A DNA stretch of 41,599 nt from Acidimicrobiales bacterium (lineage in GTDB: Bacteria > Actinomycetota > Acidimicrobiia > Acidimicrobiales > Palsa-688): the NCBI GenBank assembly GCA_035533095.1, contig DATLUM010000003.1, forward strand, positions 1-41,599, written 5' to 3'. Position 1 is the stretch's first letter; each line of letters begins with the position of its first letter. Position numbers and translations under genes: made by a program. The notes under the pieces were generated by a model. That model had not been told where the DNA came from and ran no database searches. It saw only the letters and a list, made by a program, of their open reading frames with translations. Shown one piece after another: positions 34,792 to 41,599 of this stretch.

Positions 34792-36614
34792 GACACCTCC
34801 TCGGCGCCGGGGAAGGCCTCGAGCAGTCGCTGCTCGGGCGAGATCGCTGCCGTGGCGGGCGCGTCCTGGAGTTCGTGGATGTCGCCGATGTCGTTCAGGT
34901 CGACTTCTGCGGGCTGGCGCTCGACGCCTGGCCCGGTTCCGGCCGCTCCTTCGAGGACCAGGCGAAGCGGCACTCGGCGGCCGAAGTGCTCCTCCATGGC
35001 GGCATGGATCTCGGGCAGGAGGGGCTCGGCACGGGTGAGCAACCCCTGGTCGGGCAGCGCGTAGACAGCAGCTTCCGGGTCTACGCCGACGAACCGGCCA
35101 GCGGAGACGTACACCTTCACGCCCGGCCTCAGCTTCGGCAGGATCGAGTCCCCCCAGGCGATGGTCAGCTCCTCCCGGGTCGGTAGTGGGCCGCCGGCGG
35201 ACGGCGGCGAAGTCGGAGGTGCCGGGGCGCCGGCCGGCGGCCGGGCGGTGTCCTCCGGCCTGGTCGGGTTCTCCGGCCGGGCGGTGTTCTCCGGCACGGC
35301 TGGGGGTCGCGAAGGGGGTTGGCGGTGCGCACCGAGCGCGGGCTTCGCGCCGGGCGGCATCGGGGGAGGCGCCGGCGCGGGAGCGGGTTGCGCCGGCGCC
35401 GAGCGCGGCAGGGCGTCGCGATGAGCGAGGGGGCGGTCCCGCCCTCCGGCCCTCGGCTGCCCTTCGGTCGCCGACTGCGCTTCAATCCTCGACGGCCCTT
35501 CAACCCTCGATTGGCGTTCGAGCCTCTCCAGCCGCTCCAGGATGGCGGCACGGCTGTCGTCCGCCTCGGGCGAGGCGACGCGGATCAGGGCGACCTCGAG
35601 CGTGATACGCGGATCTGGTGCGTCGCGCATGTCGATCAGCGCCTGGCCGATCACCTCCATCGCCCTCACCAGCGCCGGGGTCCCGAGGCGGCGTGCCTGC
35701 GCCTCCGCCTCCTCGGCGGCCTCGTCGGCGAGCATCACGAGCGAACGGGCCTGCATCGCCAGGAACCCGTTGCGCAGGTACTCCAGCACCTCGGTAGCGA
35801 TCCGCCGAGGGTCCCGCCCGGCGGTCGCCGCCTCCGCGACCTCGACCAGCACCCGGGCCGGATCGCGATCTCCCAGGGCCGCGACCAGGTCGGACACCAC
35901 GCCGACCTCGTCGTCTACGCCGCCGGCGGCAGCAACCTGGTCGAGAGCCGAGAGAGCGTCGCGGGCCGATCCGTGACCCCTCTTCACCACGAGGTCGATC
36001 GCCTCCGAGGGGAGACCGAGCGAGGCACGGGCGTTGACATCGCTGAGCAGGGAACCGAGCAGATCCGGCCCGAGCAACCGGAACTCGAAATGCTGGGTCC
36101 GGCTGCGGATGGTCGGCAGCACCTTCTGCGGGTCGGTGGTCGCCAGCACGAAGATCACATGCCCGGGCGGCTCCTCAAGGGTCTTCAACAACGCGCTTGA
36201 CGCCGCCGACGTCAGCTGGTGCACCTCGTCGACGATGTACACCTTCCAACGACCAGGCGTCCCGAGCGACACCCGCGACAGCAGGTCCTTCATCTCGTCT
36301 ATGCCGCGGTTGGTGGCCGAGTCGAGCTCCTGCACGTCGAGCGACGATCCCTGGCGGATCGACACGCACGACCCGCAGGTGCCGTCCGGCTCGCCGTCGT
36401 CGGGGTTCTCGCAGTTGAGCGCCATCGCCAGGATCCGAGCGGTGGAGGTCTTGCCCGTCCCCCGCGGGCCGCTGAACAGGTACGCGTGGGCCACCTTGCC
36501 GTCTCGCACAGCGCTGCGCAGGGCGCGAGTGACGTGGTCCTGGCCGAGCACCTCGTCGAAGCGCTGCGGCCTGAACCGCCGGTAGAGCGCCAGATGAGGG
36601 GTTCCTTCAGCCAC
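34788..36614 (-). CDS. dnaX: DNA polymerase III subunit gamma/tau
   Basis: Clamp-loader ATPase. Walker A 'GPRGTGKT' at residues 49-56, Walker B and sensor 'VYIVDEVHQL', SRC-type arginine block 'TIRSRTQHFEFRLLG', and the AAA+ lid, followed by a Pro/Ala/Arg-rich linker (about residues 395-490) and a conserved C-terminal domain. The zinc finger reads Cys68...Asp77, Cys80, Cys83: the second of the usual four cysteines is Asp. The GTG start lies 8 nt after a TAGGCT box. It overlaps ybaB by 4 nt and has tRNA-Ser divergently upstream. The 608-residue length corresponds to a tau-like product; no slippery frameshift site was noted. Confidence 0.96.
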   Translation of the reverse strand: MAEGTPHLALYRRFRPQRFDEVLGQDHVTRALRSAVRDGKVAHAYLFSGPRGTGKTSTARILAMALNCENPDDGEPDGTCGSCVSIRQGSSLDVQELDSATNRGIDEMKDLLSRVSLGTPGRWKVYIVDEVHQLTSAASSALLKTLEEPPGHVIFVLATTDPQKVLPTIRSRTQHFEFRLLGPDLLGSLLSDVNARASLGLPSEAIDLVVKRGHGSARDALSALDQVAAAGGVDDEVGVVSDLVAALGDRDPARVLVEVAEAATAGRDPRRIATEVLEYLRNGFLAMQARSLVMLADEAAEEAEAQARRLGTPALVRAMEVIGQALIDMRDAPDPRITLEVALIRVASPEADDSRAAILERLERLERQSRVEGPSRIEAQSATEGQPRAGGRDRPLAHRDALPRSAPAQPAPAPAPPPMPPGAKPALGAHRQPPSRPPAVPENTARPENPTRPEDTARPPAGAPAPPTSPPSAGGPLPTREELTIAWGDSILPKLRPGVKVYVSAGRFVGVDPEAAVYALPDQGLLTRAEPLLPEIHAAMEEHFGRRVPLRLVLEGAAGTGPGVERQPAEVDLNDIGDIHELQDAPATAAISPEQRLLEAFPGAEEVS

Positions 36615-36622
36615 GAGCGCCC

Positions 36623-36628
36623 AGCCTA
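36623..36628 (-). promoter_or_regulatory. -10 box, leaderless promoter of dnaX-ybaB-recR
   Basis: TAGGCT on the minus strand, 8 nt before the GTG at 36614. Confidence 0.55.
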
Positions 36629-36805
36629 CGGCAGCCCTTCCGGTCCCAAAAGCAGCAGCTGGCGCCCGGCGCGGCGGTCAGGCGATCTGCGGCACACGAT
36701 GCGGTCCGCTGAGAGCTGCTGCCGTCAGGCCCTGACTCGGTTCACGGTGCGCCGTTACGCAGGACCCGACCGCCGCGCCCGGCGCCAGGCCATCCATGGA
36801 CACGA

Positions 36806-36811
36806 TACCCT
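36806..36811 (+). promoter_or_regulatory. possible -10 box of the tRNA-Ser gene
   Basis: TACCCT about 16 nt before the mature 5' end of tRNA-Ser, the same hexamer as several mRNA promoters here. A 5' leader of around 10 nt would result. No -35 consensus is seen. Confidence 0.4.
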
Positions 36812-36827
36812 AGGAATTCCCAGCCGA

Positions 36828-36912
36828 GGAGGGGTGCGAGAGCGGCCGAATCGGCACGATTGGAAATCGTGTGTCCTTCACGGGACCGTGGGTTCAAATC
36901 CCACCCTCTCCG
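36828..36912 (+). tRNA. tRNA-Ser (anticodon GGA)
   Basis: Acceptor stem GGAGGGG pairs with CCTCTCC (one G-U), discriminator G at 36912. The anticodon stem CACGA/TCGTG encloses TTGGAAA with anticodon GGA at 36862-36864. A long variable arm and the T arm GTGGG-TTCAAAT-CCCAC identify a class II serine tRNA. CCA is not encoded. It sits divergently upstream of dnaX. Confidence 0.97.
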
Positions 36913-36926
36913 CTCGAAATGAGTCC

Positions 36927-36962
36927 CTGGTCAGCGGGGGTCCAGGGACCTCCGCTGACCAG
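36927..36962. terminator. strong hairpin between tRNA-Ser and the repeat-protein gene
   Basis: Perfect 11-bp arms CTGGTCAGCGG / CCGCTGACCAG, with the inner segment also able to pair, giving a stem of up to 15-16 bp. It lies 14 nt after the tRNA and 42 nt before the stop codon of the convergent repeat-protein gene, so it can end transcription from both sides. No U-tract flanks it. Confidence 0.7.
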
Positions 36963-37004
36963 CCCGACCGCACGGTCGCCGAGAAGCGCCGGCTCCCTGT
37001 CGGG

Positions 37005-38855
37005 CTAGCTGTCGGACAGGCTGAGCCCCAGCCGGAACAGGTACGAGTCGACAGCCGTTCGGTTCAGGTCGTGGAGGCGGCTGGAGGCGGCAGCGGTCAC
37101 GTCGTAGATCGGGTACGGGTAGGCCGCTCCCCCGACGACCGGCTTGTTCAGTGGAGATCCCCCGTGCGAACCGGCGAACTCGGCGTCGCCGTAGTTGAAG
37201 ACGCCCCCGTCGGACGCAAACAGCCAGTAGCCGCCACCGTCCTCGGCCGGTGCCATGGCCACGATCGGCTGGTTGAGGGGCGACCCCCCGTGGGAGCCGT
37301 AGAAGCGGGCGTCGCCGTAGTTGAAGATGCCCCCGTCGGACGCGACGAGCCAGTAGCCGCCGCCGTCGGGGGTGGTGGCCATGCCGACAATCGGCTGGTT
37401 CAGGGGCGACCCCCCGTGGGAGCCGTAGAACCCGGCGTCGCCCATCGTGAAGACCCCTCCATCTGACGCGGCGAGCCAGTACCCCCCGTCGTCATAGGTG
37501 GGCGCCATCCCGACTACCGGCGCGTTGAGCGGGCCGGTCGCCGAGCCGTAGTTACCGGCGTCGCCGTAGTTGAAGACGGCTCCGTCCGACCCGGCCATCC
37601 AGTAGCCGCCACCGTCATAAGTGGGGGCCATCCCCACTATCGGCTTGCTCAGTGGCGAACCCCCGTGCGACCCCAGGATCGGGGCGGTGCCGTAGTTGAA
37701 GATCCCGCCGTCCGAGGCGACCATCCAGTAGCCGGGGGGGATCCTCCACGTGGTGTCGAGCTGATTGGACGTGGCGCCAAGGGTCGATGCCGTGATCGTG
37801 GTCTGCACCGAGTTGAGCGAGGACGTGTACAGGACCGCCGTCGCGCCCGACACCGGGACCGTGAAGGCGTCGCCCAAATTGGAGAGCGAGCCCTCCGGGA
37901 CGACCTGGCCGTCAAGACCCGACACCCAGAAGTTGGAGTTGGTGCCGGCGTTCACGATCCCCGTCATGATCGTGTTGCCATCGCCGGAGCTCAGGGGGTC
38001 GGGAGACGACCCGCCGTCACCGAACCCGTAGACGGTCCCGTTGGCGGTCATGATCCGGTAACCGCCCCCGTCCGGCGTGGCGGCCAAGGCGAGGACGGGG
38101 GAGTCGACGCCCGTTGCCGCTGGGGAACCCCAAAAGCTGGCATTACCGAAGTTGAAGATCCCGCCGTCGGATGCCACCAGCCAGTAGCCGGCACCGTTCG
38201 GTGTGGCTGCCATGGCGACGATGGGTCGGTTGAGTGAGCGGCCACCCATCGAGCCGTAGTAGCCGGCGTCGCCGTAGTTGAAGATGCCCCCGTCAGACGC
38301 AACAAGCCAGTAACCGCTGTCCGACGCTGCGGCGATACCCACCACTGGCTGGTACAGCGGGGACTGCGAGTGGTCCCCGGACCAGACGGCGTCGCCGCAG
38401 GCCGTCACCGAGGCGTCGTCGCCGAGAAGGAAGTAGCCGCCGCCGTCCGGCGTTCCCGCGATCCCGATTACCGGGGCCCCGCCGGTCGTGCAGTTGAACG
38501 CAGGTGCGGTTCCCTCATTCAGCACGTAGCCGTCTTCGCCGGCGATCCAGTACCCGGTTCCACCGGCGGACTCGGCGACTCCGACATAGACGTCGTCGGG
38601 CAATAGCCCGTTGGTCGGGTGGAACTGGACGTTCGTCCCGCTCGGAGGCTGGCCCCCGTTGTAGGTGACCGTTGCGGTCACGATATCGAGGCCGTCCACG
38701 TACGGCGAGGGCTCGCTCTGCACGGCCGACACCGACACCTGAGGGGACACGGTCGCGTGCGCCGACGGCCCGCCCATAACCGCTGACACCGCCACGACCA
38801 GCCCGAGTGCCGTCCCGGCAGCCACCGTTCGCCGCACAGGGTGGAAATTCTCCAT
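37005..38855 (-). CDS. secreted 11-repeat protein ('VASDGGIFNYGDA' repeats)
   Basis: A 616-residue exported protein of unknown function. The signal peptide runs to about residue 34 ('GGPSAHA'). Residues 40-95 look like an Ig-like or adhesion domain. Then come eleven repeats of about 42 residues beginning GYW at positions 101, 140, 181, 223, 265, 308, 375, 417, 458, 500 and 542. Unit core: 'GYWLVASDGGIFNYGDAxFYGSxGGSPLNxPIVGMAxTxDGG'. A 25-residue insertion separates repeats 6 and 7; the last five are the most similar to one another. A polar 35-residue tail ends the protein. Repeats of this sort may form a beta-propeller or solenoid. No anchor motif is seen, so release or cell-wall association are both possible. 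Confidence 0.85.
   Translation of the reverse strand: MENFHPVRRTVAAGTALGLVVAVSAVMGGPSAHATVSPQVSVSAVQSEPSPYVDGLDIVTATVTYNGGQPPSGTNVQFHPTNGLLPDDVYVGVAESAGGTGYWIAGEDGYVLNEGTAPAFNCTTGGAPVIGIAGTPDGGGYFLLGDDASVTACGDAVWSGDHSQSPLYQPVVGIAAASDSGYWLVASDGGIFNYGDAGYYGSMGGRSLNRPIVAMAATPNGAGYWLVASDGGIFNFGNASFWGSPAATGVDSPVLALAATPDGGGYRIMTANGTVYGFGDGGSSPDPLSSGDGNTIMTGIVNAGTNSNFWVSGLDGQVVPEGSLSNLGDAFTVPVSGATAVLYTSSLNSVQTTITASTLGATSNQLDTTWRIPPGYWMVASDGGIFNYGTAPILGSHGGSPLSKPIVGMAPTYDGGGYWMAGSDGAVFNYGDAGNYGSATGPLNAPVVGMAPTYDDGGYWLAASDGGVFTMGDAGFYGSHGGSPLNQPIVGMATTPDGGGYWLVASDGGIFNYGDARFYGSHGGSPLNQPIVAMAPAEDGGGYWLFASDGGVFNYGDAEFAGSHGGSPLNKPVVGGAAYPYPIYDVTAAASSRLHDLNRTAVDSYLFRLGLSLSDS
37116..38555 (-). repeat. tandem array of eleven ~126-nt repeats within the secreted protein gene
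   Basis: The coding repeats are conserved at DNA level: 'GTGGGAGCCGTAGAA' and 'TCGCCGTAGTTGAAGA' recur in register in the 3' half (37150-37720), which suggests recent unit duplication or conversion, while the 5' repeats have drifted. Confidence 0.85.
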
Positions 38856-39017
38856 TTGTCCTGCCCCCTCGCTGGCCCCGCTCCCGCAGCTGCCGCGCCA
38901 GAAGACTACGACTGCGGCACCGCCTCGGTCAACGGTTTGACCGCCCTCGCAGCCGGACGGGTTGCGTGCTGCCAGGGTGCAGGTAAAAGATCAGCCGTCT
39001 CTGCAGAGGGGAGAACC

Positions 39018-39767
39018 GTGGCACAGGAAAGCCTGGACCTGACAGGAAAGGTCGCTCTCGTAACCGGGGCGTCAAAGGGGATAGGGGCGGCGATCGCCAG
39101 GATCTACGCGGAGCACGGCGCGATGGTGATGCTCTCCTCGCGCAAGAAGGACGCCCTCGAGGAGACCGCTTCCACCATCGACGGAGAGACCGCCGTCCAC
39201 GCGGCCCACGCCGGCGACCCTGTCCAGGCGGCCGAGTGCGTAGCGGCGACGATCGGGCATTTCGGAGGGCTCGACATCCTCGTCAACAACGCCGCCACGA
39301 ACCCCTACTTCGGCCGCGCCATCGACATCGACCTGCCGCGCTTCGACAAGACGGTGGAAGTGAACATGCGTGGGCCTTTCATCTGGACCCAGGAGGCCTG
39401 GCGCCAGCGGATGTCGGAGCACGGGGGGAGCGTCATCAACATCTCGTCGATAGGTGGCCTCAGCTTTGGCGGGCCCCTCGGCATCTACGACCTGACCAAG
39501 GCTGCCCTCATCCACATGACCAAGCACCTCGCCAGCGAGCTGGGCCCGAAGACGCGGGTGAACGCGATCGCACCCGGTCTTGTGAAGACCGACTTCGCCC
39601 GTGCGCTTTGGGAGCCGCAGGGTGAGGAGGTGGACCGCCCCTGGCCGCTGCGCCGGCTCGGCCAGCCGGCCGACATCGCGCGTGCCGCTCTGTTCCTCGC
39701 CAGTGACCTGTCGTCGTGGATCACCGGAGACGTGCTCGTGGTCGACGGCGGTGCCATGGTGAGCTAA
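39018..39767 (+). CDS. SDR family oxidoreductase
   Basis: A 249-residue short-chain dehydrogenase/reductase. 'ALVTGASKGIGAAIARIYAEHGA' is the dinucleotide-binding motif, 'LDILVNNAATNPYFG' follows strand beta4, and the catalytic residues are Ser in 'INISSIGG', Tyr and Lys in 'IYDLTKAAL'. The C-terminus 'LFLASDLSSWITGDVLVVDGGAMVS' is typical. The GTG at 39018 is preceded by a good AGGGGAG ribosome binding site. Substrate not predictable; the next gene follows 11 nt later in the same direction. Confidence 0.9.
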   Translation: MAQESLDLTGKVALVTGASKGIGAAIARIYAEHGAMVMLSSRKKDALEETASTIDGETAVHAAHAGDPVQAAECVAATIGHFGGLDILVNNAATNPYFGRAIDIDLPRFDKTVEVNMRGPFIWTQEAWRQRMSEHGGSVINISSIGGLSFGGPLGIYDLTKAALIHMTKHLASELGPKTRVNAIAPGLVKTDFARALWEPQGEEVDRPWPLRRLGQPADIARAALFLASDLSSWITGDVLVVDGGAMVS

Positions 39768-39778
39768 GTGTTTAGGTA

Positions 39779-40870
39779 ATGGCAGACCTCTGGGACCTGA
39801 TCGGCGAGGAGTACGAGGAGGTCGTCCACTGCCACGACGCAGTGAGCGGCTTGCGCGCGATCGTGGCGATCCACTCCACGGCGTTGGGGCCCGCGTTGGG
39901 AGGGACCCGCTTCTACCCCTACGGATCTGGCGATGATGCTCTGGTCGATGTGCTGAGGCTCGCCAAGGGCATGACCTACAAGTCGGCGCTCGCCGGACTG
40001 GATCTCGGCGGTGGCAAGGCGGTGATAATCGGGGACCCTGCGACCGCGAAGACCGAAGCGCTGTTGAGGGTGTACGCGAGGTTCGTGGACTCGTTGGGCG
40101 GGCGGTACCTGACGGCGGAGGATGTCGGTACGACACAGGCCGACATGGATCTCATAGCGCGCGAGACGCGCTGCGTGACGGGCACGTCGCCGTTGCTCGG
40201 TGGCTCGGGTGATCCCTCCGAGGCGACGGCCCGCGGCGTCTACTGGGCGATGCGGGCCACTGCCGCGCACCTCGAGGGCAGCGGGGACCTGGCCGGACTG
40301 CACGTCGCAGTGTCGGGTGTCGGCAAGGTCGGGTCCGCGCTCGTCGGCTTGCTCGTGGCGGACGGGGCGAAGGTGACGGTCGCCGACGTCAACCGTGCCG
40401 CCGTCGACCGCCTCGAGGGGGACGGTGTGGCGACAACCGACCACGCTGCCGCCCATTCGATTCCATGCGACATCTTCGCCCCGTGCGCACTAGGTGCGGT
40501 CCTCAACAGCAGGACCATCCCAGAGCTCCACTGCAGGGCGGTCGTCGGGGCGGCCAACAACCAGCTCGAGACCGACGCCGACGGAGAGGAGCTGGCGCGG
40601 CGAGGAATCGTCTATGTGCCTGACTTCGTCGTCAATGCCGGCGGGGTGATCAACATCGCGGACGAGCTGATCGGCTACCACCGTGAGCGTGCGCTCGAAT
40701 CGGTCAAACGAATCGGCGAGACGACCTCTCAGATCCTCGCTGCGGCTGCGGACGGTTCGAGGACGACCGTCGAAGCCGCCACGCAACTAGCCGAGGCGCG
40801 CATCGATAGCGTGTCCGCCACGCGGCGGATCACGTCTTTTCCCAGGCCTGTTCCTAGACCAGGCGCTTAG
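39779..40870 (+). CDS. branched-chain amino acid dehydrogenase (Leu/Val dehydrogenase)
   Basis: Oxidatively deaminates leucine, valine or isoleucine to the 2-oxo acid, feeding branched-chain acyl-CoA degradation and thus propionyl-CoA. The 363-residue chain has 'ALGPALGGTRFYPY', Lys68 in 'KGMTYKSALAGLD' and catalytic Lys80 in 'LGGGKAVII', the same numbering as well-studied leucine dehydrogenases, and an NAD motif 'VAVSGVGKVGSALVGLLVADGAKV'. 'GAANNQLE' and 'PDFVVNAGGVINIADE' complete the family pattern. It is 11 nt downstream of the SDR gene and probably co-transcribed. Whether Val or Leu is preferred cannot be told. Confidence 0.93.
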   Translation: MADLWDLIGEEYEEVVHCHDAVSGLRAIVAIHSTALGPALGGTRFYPYGSGDDALVDVLRLAKGMTYKSALAGLDLGGGKAVIIGDPATAKTEALLRVYARFVDSLGGRYLTAEDVGTTQADMDLIARETRCVTGTSPLLGGSGDPSEATARGVYWAMRATAAHLEGSGDLAGLHVAVSGVGKVGSALVGLLVADGAKVTVADVNRAAVDRLEGDGVATTDHAAAHSIPCDIFAPCALGAVLNSRTIPELHCRAVVGAANNQLETDADGEELARRGIVYVPDFVVNAGGVINIADELIGYHRERALESVKRIGETTSQILAAAADGSRTTVEAATQLAEARIDSVSATRRITSFPRPVPRPGA

Positions 40871-40914
40871 AGCCGGACAGTGGTCGAGAGTCGTCGGGCT
40901 GCCGTGAGGAGGCG

Positions 40915-40920
40915 TAGCCT
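40915..40920 (+). promoter_or_regulatory. -10 box, leaderless promoter of the GNAT gene
   Basis: TAGCCT, 6 nt before the GTG at 40927. Confidence 0.5.
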
Positions 40921-40926
40921 TCGCTC

Positions 40927-41577
40927 GTGACTACTGGGGTTAACACACAGTTCGATATCTCGCCCCTTTCGTGCCGGGGCCGGGATCTGGACTCCGCGGC
41001 GATGGTGGCCGCGCGCGCATTCCACAACGATCCGTTCTTCGAGCATCTCGACCCGAAGGGTGTGAGACGGGCCCGGGCCCTGGCTCTGTTCTGGCGATCG
41101 GAGATCGCGTGCCTCGGCGACGGCGCGCGCGTGCTCGGGGCCCGGGACCCGGATGGGCGAGTGGTAGGTGTGTCGGTCTGGCTGCCTCCCGGCCAGTACC
41201 CGCTGCCGGCCATGGCTCAGGTCCGCCAGATCCTCGGCGCCGGTCGCGCGATGGCCCTTCGGCCGAAGGCGATGGTGGAGGGGCTCCGCTATCTGTTGGC
41301 CATCGACAAGGCGCATCCCAAGGAAGAGCTGTGGTACCTCCTGCTGCTCGCGGTCGACCCGTCGGTTCAACGCGGCGGGATCGGTGCGCGGTTGCAGGAA
41401 GAGGGCCTCGCCTCGGCCGACAATGAAGGGCTCGACTGCTACCTCGAGACCCAGAAGACGGAGAACCTCGTCTACTACCGCCGCTTCGGCTACGACGTGG
41501 CGGAGGAGCTGCGCCCGGTCGAGGGCGGGCCGCCGCTTTGGACGATGCGCCGGCCGTGCAAGGCCGCGACCCTGTGA
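40927..41577 (+). CDS. GNAT family N-acetyltransferase
   Basis: A 216-residue acetyltransferase. The acetyl-CoA pyrophosphate-binding motif A is 'LLAVDPSVQRGGIGARLQEEGL' (Q-R-G-G-I-G), preceded by strand 'ELWYLLLL' and followed by motif B 'GLDCYLETQKTENLVYYRRFGYDVAEEL', which is the conserved end of this subgroup. The N-terminal 100 residues are the variable acceptor-binding part. The GTG start fits a TAGCCT box 6 nt upstream. Acceptor unknown. Confidence 0.88.
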   Translation: MTTGVNTQFDISPLSCRGRDLDSAAMVAARAFHNDPFFEHLDPKGVRRARALALFWRSEIACLGDGARVLGARDPDGRVVGVSVWLPPGQYPLPAMAQVRQILGAGRAMALRPKAMVEGLRYLLAIDKAHPKEELWYLLLLAVDPSVQRGGIGARLQEEGLASADNEGLDCYLETQKTENLVYYRRFGYDVAEELRPVEGGPPLWTMRRPCKAATL

Positions 41578-41599
41578 TCGCCCGGACGGCCCCAGCGCC

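Noticed and set aside
37116-38555. CRISPR-like array
   Set aside because: Repeats are ~126 nt, in frame, coding, and their divergence follows amino acid constraints; no cas genes are present.

Overview
The window is high-GC, gene-dense, dominantly coding chromosomal DNA from an actinobacterium. Supporting evidence: an acyl-CoA carboxylase epsilon subunit (AccE), a DinB/maleylpyruvate-isomerase-type protein next to an Rv2466c-like (mycothiol-dependent type) DsbA protein, a SEC-C-tagged methionine aminopeptidase, and a large set of leaderless-looking promoters (TANNNT box 6-8 nt before the start codon). The secreted 11-repeat protein with 'VASDGGIFNYGDA' units and the DnaX sequence style resemble what I remember from Acidimicrobiia; that class assignment is inference. 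I see no phage, IS element, CRISPR array or integron, and no intergenic gap exceeds about 230 bp. Bases 1-226 carry no gene I can support.

Layout. 0.2-4.1 kb: DUF167 protein, VIT-type metal transporter, DUF4389 membrane protein, HtrA-like lipoprotein protease, small multi-pass membrane protein. 4.1-7.6 kb: four minus-strand genes that look like a lipid module (alpha/beta hydrolase, LPG-synthase/flippase-like membrane protein, DegV fatty-acid-binding protein, divergent PlsY). 7.8-13.2 kb: a STAS protein lacking the phosphorylatable serine, a SAM methyltransferase, an HsaA-like flavin monooxygenase with a convergent TetR regulator sharing a 15-bp operator, and a membrane-anchored double beta-propeller. 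13.2-17.7 kb, minus strand: HD-domain protein, beta-carbonic anhydrase, DinB-like/DsbA-like pair, crotonase + SDR pair. 17.7-23.1 kb: PAP2-like membrane enzyme converging on asd-lysC, two cyclophilins, an S51 peptidase.

23.3-33.7 kb is rich in acyl-CoA carbon metabolism: ethylmalonyl/methylmalonyl-CoA mutase-type protein, acyl-CoA carboxylase beta + epsilon, methylmalonyl-CoA epimerase and thiolase, interspersed with an ECF sigma factor and membrane partner, aat, a 5'-3' exonuclease, a HAD hydrolase and map. 33.7-36.9 kb is the recR-ybaB-dnaX replication/repair operon with tRNA-Ser(GGA) upstream and divergent. 37.0-41.6 kb: the repeat protein, an SDR, a branched-chain amino-acid dehydrogenase and a GNAT acetyltransferase.

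Together the metabolic genes suggest a heterotroph able to degrade fatty acids, branched-chain amino acids and possibly steroid/aromatic compounds through propionyl-, methylmalonyl- and ethylmalonyl-CoA. No single unmistakable new defence or biosynthetic system is present. The most informative signals are the uniform leaderless promoter geometry, the TetR operator pair, hairpins built on stop codons, and several proteins whose signature residues are altered (STAS, PlsY, DsbA-like, DnaX zinc finger).
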